A stretch of DNA of 64,000 bases. Source: Enterococcus_K sp051713825. Its GTDB lineage: Bacteria > Bacillota > Bacilli > Lactobacillales > Enterococcaceae. Shown one piece after another: positions 34,895 to 44,212 of this stretch (position 1 is the stretch's first letter; the number at the start of each line of letters is the position of its first letter). Where the stretch lies: positions 62,001 to 126,000 of the forward strand of contig NZ_JBIOQR010000002.1 in assembly GCF_051713825.1 (NCBI RefSeq). The letters are read 5' to 3'. The position numbers were made by a program, and so were the translations under genes. The notes under the pieces were generated by a model. That model ran no database searches. It was not told where the DNA came from and saw only the letters and a program-made list of their open reading frames with translations.

Positions 34895-35767
34895 TTACTG
34901 ATTCTTCGCCATAATTTTTGCCCGTTCTTTTTGATACGCCATATTCATAAAGTTGGCGTATCCCGTATACGTATCAAACATATTGAGCGTGGAAATGATT
35001 GTTAGACACGACTTATTTTCAGGAATGTTATACTCATGCATTTCTATTAATCCTAAATAGAAACGAGCATAGATTTCAAATGAAATGAAAAAAATTTGGT
35101 CTTTTTTATGAAATATCGAAAAATAGCTCTCTAATATATATTTACTTTTTTCTAAATCTCCCAAATTGAAGAAATGACTACCGACATGAACTAAAAAGTC
35201 ATACACAATATGACCACTATTTCTGTATTTTTCTTTCATTTTTAATATTTTATTAGCAACCATTAAAAGTTCTTCGGTTGACAGTGGAAAGTCCGTATAT
35301 GTAGCAATAAAAAACTCGAAATTCCCCCAAGTTTCCACTTCTCGTAGATAGTTCGTGACTTCTTTATAACAAAGACTTTCTGTTTGATGAAATCGTTTAT
35401 AATAGAGGTGTTCCAGACATTTTAACATTAAAGTAAACCGAATATCTGGATTCTTTTCGGCTAACTCGCGCCACTCATCAAGTAGCCTATCTGCTTCTAT
35501 GGAATCATGCCGACCGATACCATCTAATGCTTTTTCGCACTTAACAAACCAGATATCGAATATGTCCTCGTTGTAAATATTTAAAAACTCTGTCAGTGTG
35601 ACATTTATTCTGGCTAGCAGCTGAAAAAAATTCGTCATACTAATATCACATGTTGCAGATTCATATTTACGTAAAAATTGTGGAGAAACAATCCCTTCAC
35701 TTGCTTGTGTAACAGAAAAGTTTTTGGCCTCTCTAAAATATTTATAAGTTTTTCCCGAATACTCCAT
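34895..35767 (-). CDS. Rgg/GadR/MutR-family regulator 1
   Basis: 290 aa. N-terminal XRE helix-turn-helix (residues 5-62: YFREAKNFSVTQASEG, SPQFLRKYESATCDISMTNFFQLL), then an all-helical TPR-like domain. This is the usual size and layout of Rgg-type regulators that bind short peptide pheromones. It is transcribed away from the ABC exporter at 36086-37683 across a 318-base gap, so it is a candidate regulator of that exporter. AGGAGTAAAAAA precedes the ATG. Confidence 0.85.
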   Translation of the reverse strand: MEYSGKTYKYFREAKNFSVTQASEGIVSPQFLRKYESATCDISMTNFFQLLARINVTLTEFLNIYNEDIFDIWFVKCEKALDGIGRHDSIEADRLLDEWRELAEKNPDIRFTLMLKCLEHLYYKRFHQTESLCYKEVTNYLREVETWGNFEFFIATYTDFPLSTEELLMVANKILKMKEKYRNSGHIVYDFLVHVGSHFFNLGDLEKSKYILESYFSIFHKKDQIFFISFEIYARFYLGLIEMHEYNIPENKSCLTIISTLNMFDTYTGYANFMNMAYQKERAKIMAKNQ

Positions 35768-36085
35768 TTTTTTACTCCTTATGTCTTCCTCTAATTGTCA
35801 AATAAGTAAATAAGGCAACCTTTCCCAAAAATTAATGAACGCCCTCATCCTCATTCCTACGCCTGCTCCACAATATCTACTTAATAAAGGTAGACAGTCG
35901 CTCATTGAGTTAAGGTAGAAAATAATGAAATTTGACAACTATAGTTTCCTTTTACAAAATTTTACCATAAATAACGCTACGAATTATAGAAAAGCTGAAA
36001 ACATTTTTTCTTTATTCCCTATTTTCAGCTCATCACAGATAGAATAAATACAGGGATATCCAATAACTGACTAAAGGAGAATGAT
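35768..36085. other. Divergent regulator/exporter intergenic region with short ORFs
   Basis: 318 bases that must contain both promoters. Two small plus-strand frames are present: 35835-35918 (27 aa, no ribosome-binding site) and 35925-36047 (40 aa, MKFDNYSFLLQNFTINNATN..., AAGG nine bases upstream). Either could be chance; the second is the better peptide candidate. No clear palindromic operator was found. Confidence 0.35.
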
Positions 36086-36937
36086 ATGGAAACTGTTTTA
36101 AAAATTCAAAATGTATCAAAAAAGTTTGCCACACACACCGCTTTAAAAAACATCAGCTTCGAACTTCATAGAGGAGAAATCATCGGTTTTTTAGGCCCTT
36201 CAGGAGCTGGTAAAACAACCACTATCAAAATTGTTACAGGGCAATTACGTCAATCATCAGGGACAGCAACTTTATTGGGCAAAGATAGCCGTGATTTGAC
36301 ACATGATATTTACCAAAATATTGGGATTGTTACTGATAACAGTGGTGTCTATGAGAATGCAACAGTTTGGGAAAATTTAACGTTGTATGCTAAGCTATTA
36401 AACGTTTCAACAGATAAAATTGATTCTTTGTTGACTCGAATGAACTTAGACAAACATAAGAAAACAAAGGCAGGGAAGCTTTCTAAAGGTCAAAAGCAAC
36501 GTCTTATCTTGATACGTGCCTTATTGCATCAGCCACAAATTTTATTTTTAGATGAACCGACCAGTGGCTTAGATCCTGCGACAACGATTGAAGTACATAA
36601 AGTTCTTTTAGAGATGCAACAAGCGGGGATGGCCATCTTTCTAACTACGCATGATATGAATGAAGCGTCTAAACTCTGTAATCATGTGGCTTTATTGAAT
36701 GATGGGGAAGTTGTGGAATTTGGCACACCCACAGAATTAAGCTTAAAATACTATCAGAAGAAAGAGTATTCAATTATTTTAGATGATCAATCTACCCTAA
36801 CTTTGGATGACAGTCGCTCCAATACGGCAGAAATCATTCATGAGTGTATCAAATCAAAACAATTAGTCAGCATTCACTCAACGGAGCCTTCTCTAGAAGA
36901 AGTCTTCTTAAAAGTTACAGGAAGGGAGCTAGTCTAA
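36086..36937 (+). CDS. ABC-2 exporter ATP-binding protein
   Basis: 283 aa. Walker A GPSGAGKTTT at residues 37-46, signature LSKGQKQRL, Walker B ILFLDEPTSGLDP, and H-loop TTHDMNEA. A C-terminal extension of about 70 residues is typical of drug- or peptide-efflux ATPases. AAAGGAGAATGAT precedes the ATG. The stop overlaps the permease start by one base. Located between two Rgg-like regulators; substrate unknown. Confidence 0.92.
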   Translation: METVLKIQNVSKKFATHTALKNISFELHRGEIIGFLGPSGAGKTTTIKIVTGQLRQSSGTATLLGKDSRDLTHDIYQNIGIVTDNSGVYENATVWENLTLYAKLLNVSTDKIDSLLTRMNLDKHKKTKAGKLSKGQKQRLILIRALLHQPQILFLDEPTSGLDPATTIEVHKVLLEMQQAGMAIFLTTHDMNEASKLCNHVALLNDGEVVEFGTPTELSLKYYQKKEYSIILDDQSTLTLDDSRSNTAEIIHECIKSKQLVSIHSTEPSLEEVFLKVTGRELV

Positions 36938-37683
36938 TGACTGAATCACTAAAACGCATGAATACACTCGCTCTATTTAAATCAAAATTGATGTTACGTA
37001 ACTCGTATGTTCTAACTTACATGCTGATTCCATTATTTATGGTGCTATTCATGCCTTTAATCTTCAAAATGCAAGTTGAGAGTGATACACTACCTCAAGA
37101 AATGCTCTTATTAATTGGACAAATGGGTTGTATGATCAACATTGGTAGCGTGGCAATTACAATTCCGGCTATGTTAATGGCAGAAGAAAAGGAAAAACAC
37201 ACATTGCGTACCCTGATGGTCTCAAGTATTCGGCCGTTAGAATACCTTATTAGCAGTCTATTGCCGGCGATTGTCAGCACATTAGCCATTCAAATGATTT
37301 TCATTCCCATTCTAGTTAAACAAATAGATATGGTTAATTTGTTTCTTTACATCCTCTTTTCTCTAGTAGCAATCATTATCAGTAGTTTATTGGGAATGTG
37401 CTTCGGACTTTTTGTTAAAGACCAAATGACTGCTTCTTTGATTCCGATGCCATTGACATTCATCATGATGATGATTCCAATGTTAGCAGGGAAAATCGAA
37501 ATTATGGGAAAAATTAACAATTATTTTTACTTATCGAAGGTCAATCAGATACTAGATAACTTGATTCTAAATCAACCAAGTCGTCTGTCTATCACTGACT
37601 TACTTGCCTTTGCTGTCGCTCTAGTCATCAGCTTCTTCTTTTTCTTATGGTTATATAAACGAAACGGCTTTGAGAAGGACTAG
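36937..37683 (+). CDS. ABC-2 exporter permease
   Basis: 248 aa with six hydrophobic segments (about 22-40, 58-78, 105-130, 135-160, 165-185, 222-242) and an EEKEKHTLRTLMVS cytoplasmic motif, standard for ABC-2 permeases. ATG 36937 is chosen because it gives one-base overlap with the ATPase stop; a longer frame from 36844 lies inside the ATPase gene. Forms an exporter with the preceding ATPase. Confidence 0.9.
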   Translation: MTESLKRMNTLALFKSKLMLRNSYVLTYMLIPLFMVLFMPLIFKMQVESDTLPQEMLLLIGQMGCMINIGSVAITIPAMLMAEEKEKHTLRTLMVSSIRPLEYLISSLLPAIVSTLAIQMIFIPILVKQIDMVNLFLYILFSLVAIIISSLLGMCFGLFVKDQMTASLIPMPLTFIMMMIPMLAGKIEIMGKINNYFYLSKVNQILDNLILNQPSRLSITDLLAFAVALVISFFFFLWLYKRNGFEKD

Positions 37684-37730
37684 ATTTAATCGCCTGTATA
37701 TAATTTTTAAATAATCCAGGATAAAAATAA

Positions 37731-37783
37731 AAAAATGTTCAAAATATTCTTCTTTTTGGAGAAGTTATTTTGGACATTTTTTG
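37731..37783 (+). terminator. Terminator of the ABC exporter operon
   Basis: Interrupted stem of about 20 bp (37731-37752 with 37761-37783, including CTTC/GAAG and ATGTTCAAAATA/TATTTTGGACAT), followed by T-rich sequence. Confidence 0.75.
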
Positions 37784-38440
37784 TTTTTTTATGAAAAAAA
37801 AAAACGAGCGATTCATGTATAAATGATGCCCCTTTTATAAAATTAAAAAAGCTTAAATTATAAAGTTTTTTGTTCGATTTAAATTTAAACTAAAATATTG
37901 ACATAGTTCTCTAACTTACGTTATTATATATAAAAATTCTTGTTACTATTTTTTTTACTTACTAAATCACTTTCGTTATTAGAACTGTAAATACTTTAAA
38001 AAAGTTTGATTTCTACTGAAAAAAATCAAATTCATAACAAGAAGGTACAACTGTACCCGGTCTCTTACTACTCAAGCTGTTTGAGTATCTAAAAAGTTAG
38101 TTAAAGATGCAACAACATAGGTGTAGAACTAATTTAGTAACAGTTAATTCATCATTTATCTTACATATAACTATAAAGATGCGCATTAAATAAAGAGAGG
38201 GAGGTAAATCTGTCAAACGTGTAATGTCTATAAATAATAAATTTTTAGTCAATCCGATGAAAAATAGCTAAGGTTGATCTCTATCACTTGTATCAATCAG
38301 CTTGAAGAAGAAAGCCCTACCGTATCTATAGATTCATTACGAATGAAGAATAACTAGTTGGTTAATCTAATATTGTGATGGGCTTACTACGTGTAAAAAA
38401 ATTTAGAATTATTTATAGGATTTTGGCAGCAGATGACTGA
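37784..38440. other. Gene-free AT-rich stretch before the second Rgg-like gene
   Basis: About 650 bases with only very short frames. A stretch at 38275-38357 can be read as part of a decayed helix-turn-helix-like frame (a short LEEESPTVSIDSLR translation) but has no start and stops at once. I can support no gene, RNA or operator here. Confidence 0.35.
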
Positions 38441-39352
38441 ATGGACTATGGAGAGACATTTAAAATGATAAGAAAAAACAAAGGCCTTACTTTGTTAGAG
38501 GCTGCTGGACATGGAATTTCTACTGCTCAACTATCACGTTTTGAAAATGGGAAGACGATGCTGACACTTGATCAGTTTTTTGTGTGTCTAGAACAAATCA
38601 ATACAACTATCGAAGAATTTCGATATCTCCAAAAACGAACTTGGCGGGATCAATACGCTCACATTTTAGATACAGTAGAGAGATTAAACAAAGAAAAAGA
38701 TGTTGAAAATCTTCTAAAAGAATCCCAAAAACATTTTAAAAAAAGTCAAAAAACATATGATTGGTACTATTTTTTTGGCTGTTTTTTTGAAAATTTAGCT
38801 ATTTTAAATAGAAAAGAACCAATGCCTAAATTAAACTATATAGAAGAAATTAAGCAATTTTTTTTGAAAAGTGAGTTATGGGGAGACATGGAATTACGTG
38901 TCTTAGGAATGTTTCTATTTATTTTTGACATAGATACAGTCCAGCTACTGTTAAAAATTGCCTTAAAAAGAGGAAAAGTCTATCGAGAAGTTAGAGGCGA
39001 TAATCGATTATATTATTTTTTATTGACTAACTGTTTCTCCACATTCATTTATCATAAAAGATTGCCAGAAGCTCGTAAGGTCTTAGAACAGCTTGAATTT
39101 GAAACCAAAGGCAGTGTAGATTTATTACTTCCTCAAGTTCATTTATTATTTAATAAAGGAATATTAAAATTTTTTGAACAAGACAAGGATGAGGCAATTA
39201 GGTACTGTAGTCAAGCAATTTCTGTTTGTAAAATTTTTAGACAAGACCGATTAGTCCATCTACTTTCGAAACGACTAGCAGAGTGGCAAACTGCAGAAAA
39301 TTTAGCCGAATTTGAGGAACTAGTCATCGAGTTAGGTTATCTGACAGATTAA
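38441..39352 (+). CDS. Rgg/GadR/MutR-family regulator 2
   Basis: 303 aa. N-terminal XRE HTH (residues 4-60: TFKMIRKNKGLTLLEAAGHG, STAQLSRFENGKTMLTLDQF), followed by a helical TPR-like effector domain with many aromatic residues. The start codon ATG 38441 lacks a good Shine-Dalgarno (only AGGA 21 bases away), suggesting weak translation. It lies downstream of the same ABC exporter as regulator 1 and is clearly a distinct paralogue. Confidence 0.85.
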   Translation: MDYGETFKMIRKNKGLTLLEAAGHGISTAQLSRFENGKTMLTLDQFFVCLEQINTTIEEFRYLQKRTWRDQYAHILDTVERLNKEKDVENLLKESQKHFKKSQKTYDWYYFFGCFFENLAILNRKEPMPKLNYIEEIKQFFLKSELWGDMELRVLGMFLFIFDIDTVQLLLKIALKRGKVYREVRGDNRLYYFLLTNCFSTFIYHKRLPEARKVLEQLEFETKGSVDLLLPQVHLLFNKGILKFFEQDKDEAIRYCSQAISVCKIFRQDRLVHLLSKRLAEWQTAENLAEFEELVIELGYLTD

Positions 39353-39587
39353 TATCCATTTTTTTCTCTCTGTTAATCAATGAAGAACAGCAACCCGTAC
39401 TTCTAGTAAATTATGAAATAGTGACTAAAGTAACAGGCTACACTACTAACAGATTACGATTATTGCTTCTGACACTAAGAAATAATATTTCTAACTGACA
39501 ATCTTAACTATTTGGAGTAGTAGCTCTTTTTGTAAAATTTTAACTATAACTACTAAACTACTACATTTATAAAGCTGAATGTTAAGG

Positions 39588-39626
39588 GAGAGGGTGACAA
39601 AACCTGTTTTGTCACCCTCTCTTTTT
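39588..39626 (+). terminator. Perfect 16-bp terminator
   Basis: GAGAGGGTGACAAAAC (39588-39603) pairs without mismatch with GTTTTGTCACCCTCTC (39606-39621), followed by TTTTT. The left arm is not A-rich, so it acts mainly in the plus direction, for the Rgg-like gene. Confidence 0.85.
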
Positions 39627-39833
39627 CGAATAAACGATAGTCTACTACTAACCACTTGTCACACTTTTGAATTGAAAATTAGAAAATACCTTCTTATCTA
39701 GAAATCTGATATCTTTGTCATAATGGCTTTTCACTCAGCATAAGTAATCAAGTTTAGATTAACTATTATATTTTAATGTATACAAACATAAAGCTACTCA
39801 TTGATGTTTACATATACTTATAGAACTAATTTG

Positions 39834-39861
39834 ACCGCTTGAGTGAAATTTCTTACCGCTT
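39834..39861 (+). promoter_or_regulatory. Direct repeats with LytTR-type spacing
   Basis: ACCGCTT occurs at 39834-39840 and 39855-39861, exactly 21 bases apart (two helical turns), upstream of a LytTR regulator gene and its possible -10 at 39896. LytTR proteins are known to bind direct repeats of an ACC(G/A)TT-like core with about this period, so this is a likely autoregulatory site. Confidence 0.6.
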
Positions 39862-39925
39862 ATAGAAAAATCAACTCCCCATACGAGGTATCGTGTACAA
39901 TAAACTTTGTTAGGAGGAGAAAAAA

Positions 39926-40375
39926 ATGGATATTAAGATACATATCAATAAAACACTAGCTAATATACGAGTACTCATCGAGGCACCTTCCAATGAATTA
40001 GCCCAAGGAATCTATACACAGCTAGCAGGTAATAAGCAGAATGACACATTGACTATAAAAACAAATGAAGGGTTAGAGCTAATTAAAATGAATGAGATTG
40101 AGCTGATCGAGGTGTTTTCTGATGAATTAGTTATCTCAACTATTATGGGAAAAGACATCACTTTTCGTGGCCGGTTGTATAAAATAAAAGGAATGTTAGA
40201 TGAGCAACAATTTGTTCAAATTACCAAATCAACTGTGGTTAATTTGAAGCAAGTGCAAAAATTGGAGAACTCATTTTCAGGGAATATGTTAGCGATTTTA
40301 AAATCAGGGGAAAGACACTCCATATCCAGACGATATTTACCAGAACTCAAAAAAATACTAAGACAAATGAATTAG
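39926..40375 (+). CDS. LytTR-domain DNA-binding regulator
   Basis: 149 aa. Residues about 45-145 form a LytTR domain (IKMNEIELIEVFSDELVIS, FRGRLYKIKGML, FVQITKSTVVNLKQVQKLE, SISRRYLPELKKIL). There is no receiver domain, so it is not a classical response regulator. It belongs to the small stand-alone LytTR group that is paired with a DUF3021 membrane protein. TAGGAGGAG precedes the ATG. The following gene begins 12 bases later. Probably membrane-protein-controlled (known pairing; mechanism inferred). Confidence 0.88.
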   Translation: MDIKIHINKTLANIRVLIEAPSNELAQGIYTQLAGNKQNDTLTIKTNEGLELIKMNEIELIEVFSDELVISTIMGKDITFRGRLYKIKGMLDEQQFVQITKSTVVNLKQVQKLENSFSGNMLAILKSGERHSISRRYLPELKKILRQMN

Positions 40376-40387
40376 GAGGAATTTTTA

Positions 40388-40771
40388 ATGAAAAAAATCA
40401 TTCAAAATTGTTTAATAGGAGCTGGAATCAGCAGTATGCTTTATCTCATTAGCGGAAGTATTTTCGCAAACGAAGAGGTTCGAAAAAATAGCCTCCTAAT
40501 ATTGATATTAGGCCTTCTTATCGGAGTTTGCTCGTCCATTTATGGGGCAACCAAACTTGCACTTTTAACTAAATCAGTCATTCAGTTCAGTGGCAGCTAT
40601 CTCTCTTTTCTCTTCGTAGCTCATTTAGGTGGTTGGTTTCCTTTTCGATTAAAAATTATCCTAAGTGCTTCAGTAATGTTTGCACTAATTTATCTTGCTA
40701 TTTGGGCCATCTTTTATTATGTCGAAAAAAAAGAATTGGAACAGCTGAATAAAAAGCTAGGTAGGCAATAA
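40388..40771 (+). CDS. DUF3021 four-helix membrane protein
   Basis: 127 aa with four predicted membrane helices (about 8-28, 36-58, 66-90, 94-112) and a charged cytoplasmic tail. Its size, topology and position right after a LytTR gene match the DUF3021 family. It likely holds or inhibits the LytTR regulator at the membrane. AGGAGG lies just before the ATG. Confidence 0.85.
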   Translation: MKKIIQNCLIGAGISSMLYLISGSIFANEEVRKNSLLILILGLLIGVCSSIYGATKLALLTKSVIQFSGSYLSFLFVAHLGGWFPFRLKIILSASVMFALIYLAIWAIFYYVEKKELEQLNKKLGRQ

Positions 40772-41040
40772 AGACTAGGCTGATCCCTATATTCTCGGAA
40801 TGAGTTGATTTTCTATGTAGCATAAAATAGCAAGGAATAGCCTAATCAATCTAGAAGATATTTAGTATAGAAGCTTTATAAGGCAGCTCAGTTTTTTATC
40901 TTTTTCGATTGTAAGGCCTTTTACGCAGAGATTATCCATCTAAGTGTAAAATATATTGCGGTAAGATTTGAAAAAAAGAAAGAAGACCATTATTCTAATT
41001 GTTAGGTTTAGCGGCCAATAACAATAAGAGGATGGTCTTC

Positions 41041-42456
41041 ATGGAAACTATTGTAAACGAAATTGCAGAAATTTTAAAGAGTGAATCGCATTTTATTGCA
41101 AAAGAAAAAGCATTAGTCATTTATCTTGCCAATTTGATCCGAGAAATCATCACAATGGCCTTTGAACAAATAGATGATGATTTAATTGGAGAATACAAAA
41201 AACAAGGGTATCAAATAGAAAAAAAGAACGATCGGAAATTATTGACAGTATTCGGCGAAATTCAATTCCGTAGAAGGCGATACATCAAGGAAGGCGAGTC
41301 TTCAGTTTATGCGTTAGATGTCTTTTTAGGATTGAAAAGCCATGATAGGTACAGTCATTTACTCAAACGAAATGTTGCGGAGCTTGCCAACAAAATGACG
41401 TATCGGAATAGTGAGAAAGCCATAGAACTCTTGACTTCCTTCACCATGAGTCATCGAAAAATAAACCGGTTGGTCTTACAGGTGGGTGAAGAAATTAAAA
41501 GCCAACAAACGGCGGAAGAACGCTATGATGAAAGAAAAGATAAAAAGAGAAGACCTTCAGCGATTTACATTGAAGGAGACGGTATTCAAATTAAAGGTCA
41601 GAAAAAAAACCAATTAGAAATTTATCGATTTCAAGTATATGAAGGTTCAAGACCAGTCGGGAAAAATCGAAGACAGTTGAAAAATTATCATGAGTTTGTA
41701 AGCCTTAGCCGTAAGCAAGCACTAAAAGAAACACAAGAGTACCTAGCAAACACGTATCGCCTTGAAAAAACCATTGTCATCAGTAATAGTGATGGTGGTT
41801 CAGGCTTTGAAAAAAATGTATTTGAAGAGCTAGCGGGAAATTGTAGACGGCATGAATTCTTTTTAGACGCGTACCATGTTAATCGAAAAATTAAAGAAAG
41901 ACTCTCTAACTTCAAAGATTTACAGCCGTATCTAATGGAGGCTATTTGGCAAGCTTATAGTTGGGACAAGGTCGTTGTAGCGTTAGATACGGCGGCGAGC
42001 CTGTTAGTGGACGAGCAAGACACAGAAAAAAACCGAGAATCTCTGCGTCTATTAGAAAACTACTTAACTAGAAACTGGAAGTGGCTACAACCTTTTGAAC
42101 AACGAAATTTAGCTGGGATTCAAAAATGCATAGGCACCTGTGAAAGCAATCATAGAGTGTACAGCTATCGAATGAAACGACAAGGACGCTATTGGACAAA
42201 GAGTGGAGCTGAAGCCATGGTGCGAGTGATATCAAGTATAAAAAACAAAGAAATTGAACAATGCTTGATGACAGATTATGCACCAGCAGAAGCGGAAGAC
42301 GCGTTGAAGAAACGCTACCAACAAGCATTAAGAAATACGACTAGTAAGCGTTGGAATCGTTTTGAAGAGCATGTAGGCATTCAATACGGACATGTAACAG
42401 GAAAAGAAAAAACATCAACGGGCATGGGAAAACTGATTCGCGGATTATGTAGTTAA
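41041..42456 (+). CDS. ISLre2-family transposase (UPF0236)
   Basis: 471 aa, full length. Family features seen: YIEGDGIQIKGQ with the first Asp of the catalytic site near residue 183, ISNSDGGSGFEKN with the second near 260, the HEFFLDAYHVNRKI block near 280, and GTCESNHRVYSYRMKRQGRYW near 385 with the probable catalytic Glu. Catalyses cut-and-paste or copy movement of its IS. ATG 41041 is preferred over the longer frame at 40999 because AAGAGGATGG lies just upstream. Confidence 0.93.
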   Translation: METIVNEIAEILKSESHFIAKEKALVIYLANLIREIITMAFEQIDDDLIGEYKKQGYQIEKKNDRKLLTVFGEIQFRRRRYIKEGESSVYALDVFLGLKSHDRYSHLLKRNVAELANKMTYRNSEKAIELLTSFTMSHRKINRLVLQVGEEIKSQQTAEERYDERKDKKRRPSAIYIEGDGIQIKGQKKNQLEIYRFQVYEGSRPVGKNRRQLKNYHEFVSLSRKQALKETQEYLANTYRLEKTIVISNSDGGSGFEKNVFEELAGNCRRHEFFLDAYHVNRKIKERLSNFKDLQPYLMEAIWQAYSWDKVVVALDTAASLLVDEQDTEKNRESLRLLENYLTRNWKWLQPFEQRNLAGIQKCIGTCESNHRVYSYRMKRQGRYWTKSGAEAMVRVISSIKNKEIEQCLMTDYAPAEAEDALKKRYQQALRNTTSKRWNRFEEHVGIQYGHVTGKEKTSTGMGKLIRGLCS

Positions 42457-42484
42457 AAAAATTCATAATGCCCTACCAAATGGC

Positions 42485-42535
42485 AATTGTGTCAAGTAAA
42501 TTATTTTTAGCAAAAATGATTTACTTGACACAATT
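42485..42535. repeat. Subterminal 17-bp perfect hairpin in the IS
   Basis: AATTGTGTCAAGTAAAT (42485-42501) is exactly complementary to 42519-42535. The core TGTGTCAAGTA also occurs, inverted, in the right terminal repeat (42617-42628). It may terminate the transposase transcript or provide extra transposase binding sites. Confidence 0.7.
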
Positions 42536-42640
42536 CAACCAAGCGAAGCGCGGTAGGAAAGTGAAATAATATAAATAGAGCCGTACCTATCATTCTAAAA
42601 TAATGGTTACCGCAAAATACTTGACACATACATTATCCAT

Positions 42641-43375
42641 AGAAAAATAAAAAGAAGGTGGCATAATGGTCTATTATTTATTTTGCAAGGCTCCAGTAAT
42701 TAGTTTATTCGGTTGAGTATACTTTTTCCGTTCTCTGTTTCTTCGCTTCTTGAAATCAAGCTGCTATGAAATCATTAAAGCGGTTCTACTTTGCATAATG
42801 TATCTTATGTAAACTAGAAAATTTTAAGGCAGATAACAATACATGTTTCTCGCTCTCATTTCAAGCATATACCCCCATTCCACAATCTAAATAACTGAAA
42901 TCTACGATGAACAGTCTATTTGATTTAATTCTGATTATGTTTGCCTTTCAATTAAATAGCAGGAAAAAAAAGCGTTTGAGATGCCTTTTTCAAGCTGTAT
43001 ACTTGGTTCACTAGTATTGCCTAAATCGATTTAAAACATTCAGATTTTCTCTTAAGTAACAGTGCACTATCAAGATTCTTCATATGGATATTAGTGGGTT
43101 GAACCATTTCTCAACGGGTTGAAATAGAAGGTATTTAGACCGACGTTTGATTTGAAAAATCGTTTGGATTGTCCTCGTTTTCATATGAAATGAAACTCAA
43201 CTGTATCAATGCTTGTTAACGTCTATGCTCCGATTTCTTATGAACTCTATGACTAGTTAATTCACTGATTATCGGAACTAAATGATTGATCCGCAGGCTA
43301 TACCCCTTTCATAAAAATGAGCATCCTTATAAAGAAAACTTACACTTAAGTCGTCTCTATAAGAATGCTTAATGC
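42641..43375. other. Gene-free region between the IS and WxL operon 1
   Basis: 735 bases with no frame I can support on either strand. The right end carries the terminator at 43320-43369. It may be decayed sequence; no att site or second IS end was seen. Confidence 0.4.
43320..43369 (-). terminator. Terminator at the end of WxL operon 1
   Basis: Read on the minus strand, AGCATTCTTATAGAGA (43369-43354) pairs with 43335-43320 with two mismatches. It is followed by a short T run (CATTTTTAT), right after the sortase gene. Confidence 0.75.
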
Positions 43376-44212
43376 TTATCTCATTCTTCCTCCTAAAATA
43401 AAATGGATAAAGAAAAAGCAAAGAATAAATAACCCGAATAACAACAGCCCAAAAATAGTCAGCGCTCCTTTACTCGACAAGTGATAAATAAGCTGTTGAT
43501 GAACGGTTTTCTTTTTGTTGGTTGTTAAAAGGGGCGACTGCTTTACTGTTCCCAATTTTTTATCAGATTCGATTTTTTTAGCATCTACAATTAAGCGTTG
43601 GGGAGTTTCGTAGACACTGTCACAAGTAATTAATCGAAGTAAGCCTTGTCTACTATCATCTAAAAGTTCGATTTCATTTTCAGAAGCTATATATATTTGA
43701 GCCACCTCAAACGAGCCCTTTGTTTGGTTATACTCAAGATAGATAATATCTCCTGCTTTAAGCTCATCCAAACGATTAAAAAGAAGATTGGAGTAGTTCA
43801 TATTATGTCCTAACAAAACTAAATCATTTTGCATTGGTACTCTTTTGGGGAAGAGTGAGACACATCCTAGCAAAAGGTTACTATTACTCAATTCTGGTAA
43901 GATTTCTAAGTCCAGTTCAATAGCTGGAATCGTCAATTTCCCAACGCTTAAAACTGTATCTGATTGAATATAACTCTCAACAATGTCCGCAAGCTTTGGT
44001 GATCGAATCACATCGACTTCTTCTTGTGTCGCAGATAAAAAATCGTCTGTCCTAACTGAAACAACTCGTTTTGTATACACCGTCTGTTCAATTAACATTC
44101 CTCTGAGATACGGAAAAAACAATAATAACAGACTGATTATAAAAAAAAGTGAGAGCACAACAGCCAGGACCGGATTTTTTTTAGCACTTTTCTTACTTTG
44201 CTTCATTGTCAT
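43376..44212 (-). CDS. Sortase of WxL operon 1
   Basis: 278 aa. Membrane segments at residues 14-36 and about 250-273. Catalytic triad: His136 in LLGHNMNYSN, Cys197 in LITCDS and Arg206 in PQRLIV. The general layout is class A-like, but the second C-terminal membrane segment recalls class C enzymes. It overlaps the upstream DUF916 gene by 20 bases, so it is translationally coupled. Its natural substrate is presumably the operon's LPKTG protein at 47929-48312, covalently attached to peptidoglycan. Confidence 0.9.
   Translation of the reverse strand: MTMKQSKKSAKKNPVLAVVLSLFFIISLLLLFFPYLRGMLIEQTVYTKRVVSVRTDDFLSATQEEVDVIRSPKLADIVESYIQSDTVLSVGKLTIPAIELDLEILPELSNSNLLLGCVSLFPKRVPMQNDLVLLGHNMNYSNLLFNRLDELKAGDIIYLEYNQTKGSFEVAQIYIASENEIELLDDSRQGLLRLITCDSVYETPQRLIVDAKKIESDKKLGTVKQSPLLTTNKKKTVHQQLIYHLSSKGALTIFGLLLFGLFILCFFFIHFILGGRMR

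Larger units (their letters stand above)
39353..39925. other. Intergenic region before the LytTR operon
   Basis: 573 bases. Holds the perfect terminator at 39588-39626 and the LytTR-type direct repeats at 39834-39861. A TACAAT at 39896-39901 may be the -10 of the LytTR operon; no good -35. The first 230 bases show nothing recognisable. Confidence 0.45.
40942..42631 (+). mobile_element. ISLre2-family insertion sequence, intact
   Basis: About 1.69 kb. Imperfect 24-bp terminal inverted repeats (40943-40966 and 42607-42630; about 20 of 24 match, both carrying TTGCGGTAA inward). Flanked by a 9-bp direct repeat ATTATCCAT at 40933-40941 and 42632-42640, a target-site duplication. One transposase gene fills the interior. 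The intact repeats and duplication suggest a fairly recent insertion. Confidence 0.9.

Noticed and set aside
35835..35918. 27-codon plus-strand frame as a pheromone candidate
   Set aside because: No Shine-Dalgarno sequence and a charged, signal-less C-terminus; kept only as a note within the intergenic entry.
38275..38357. Stretch translating like part of a helix-turn-helix domain
   Set aside because: Fewer than 30 residues, no start, immediate stop; too short to call a pseudogene.
40772..40932. Inverted repeat GACTAGGCT...AGCCTAATC after the DUF3021 gene
   Set aside because: Imperfect arms, long loop and no T-run; not convincing as a terminator.
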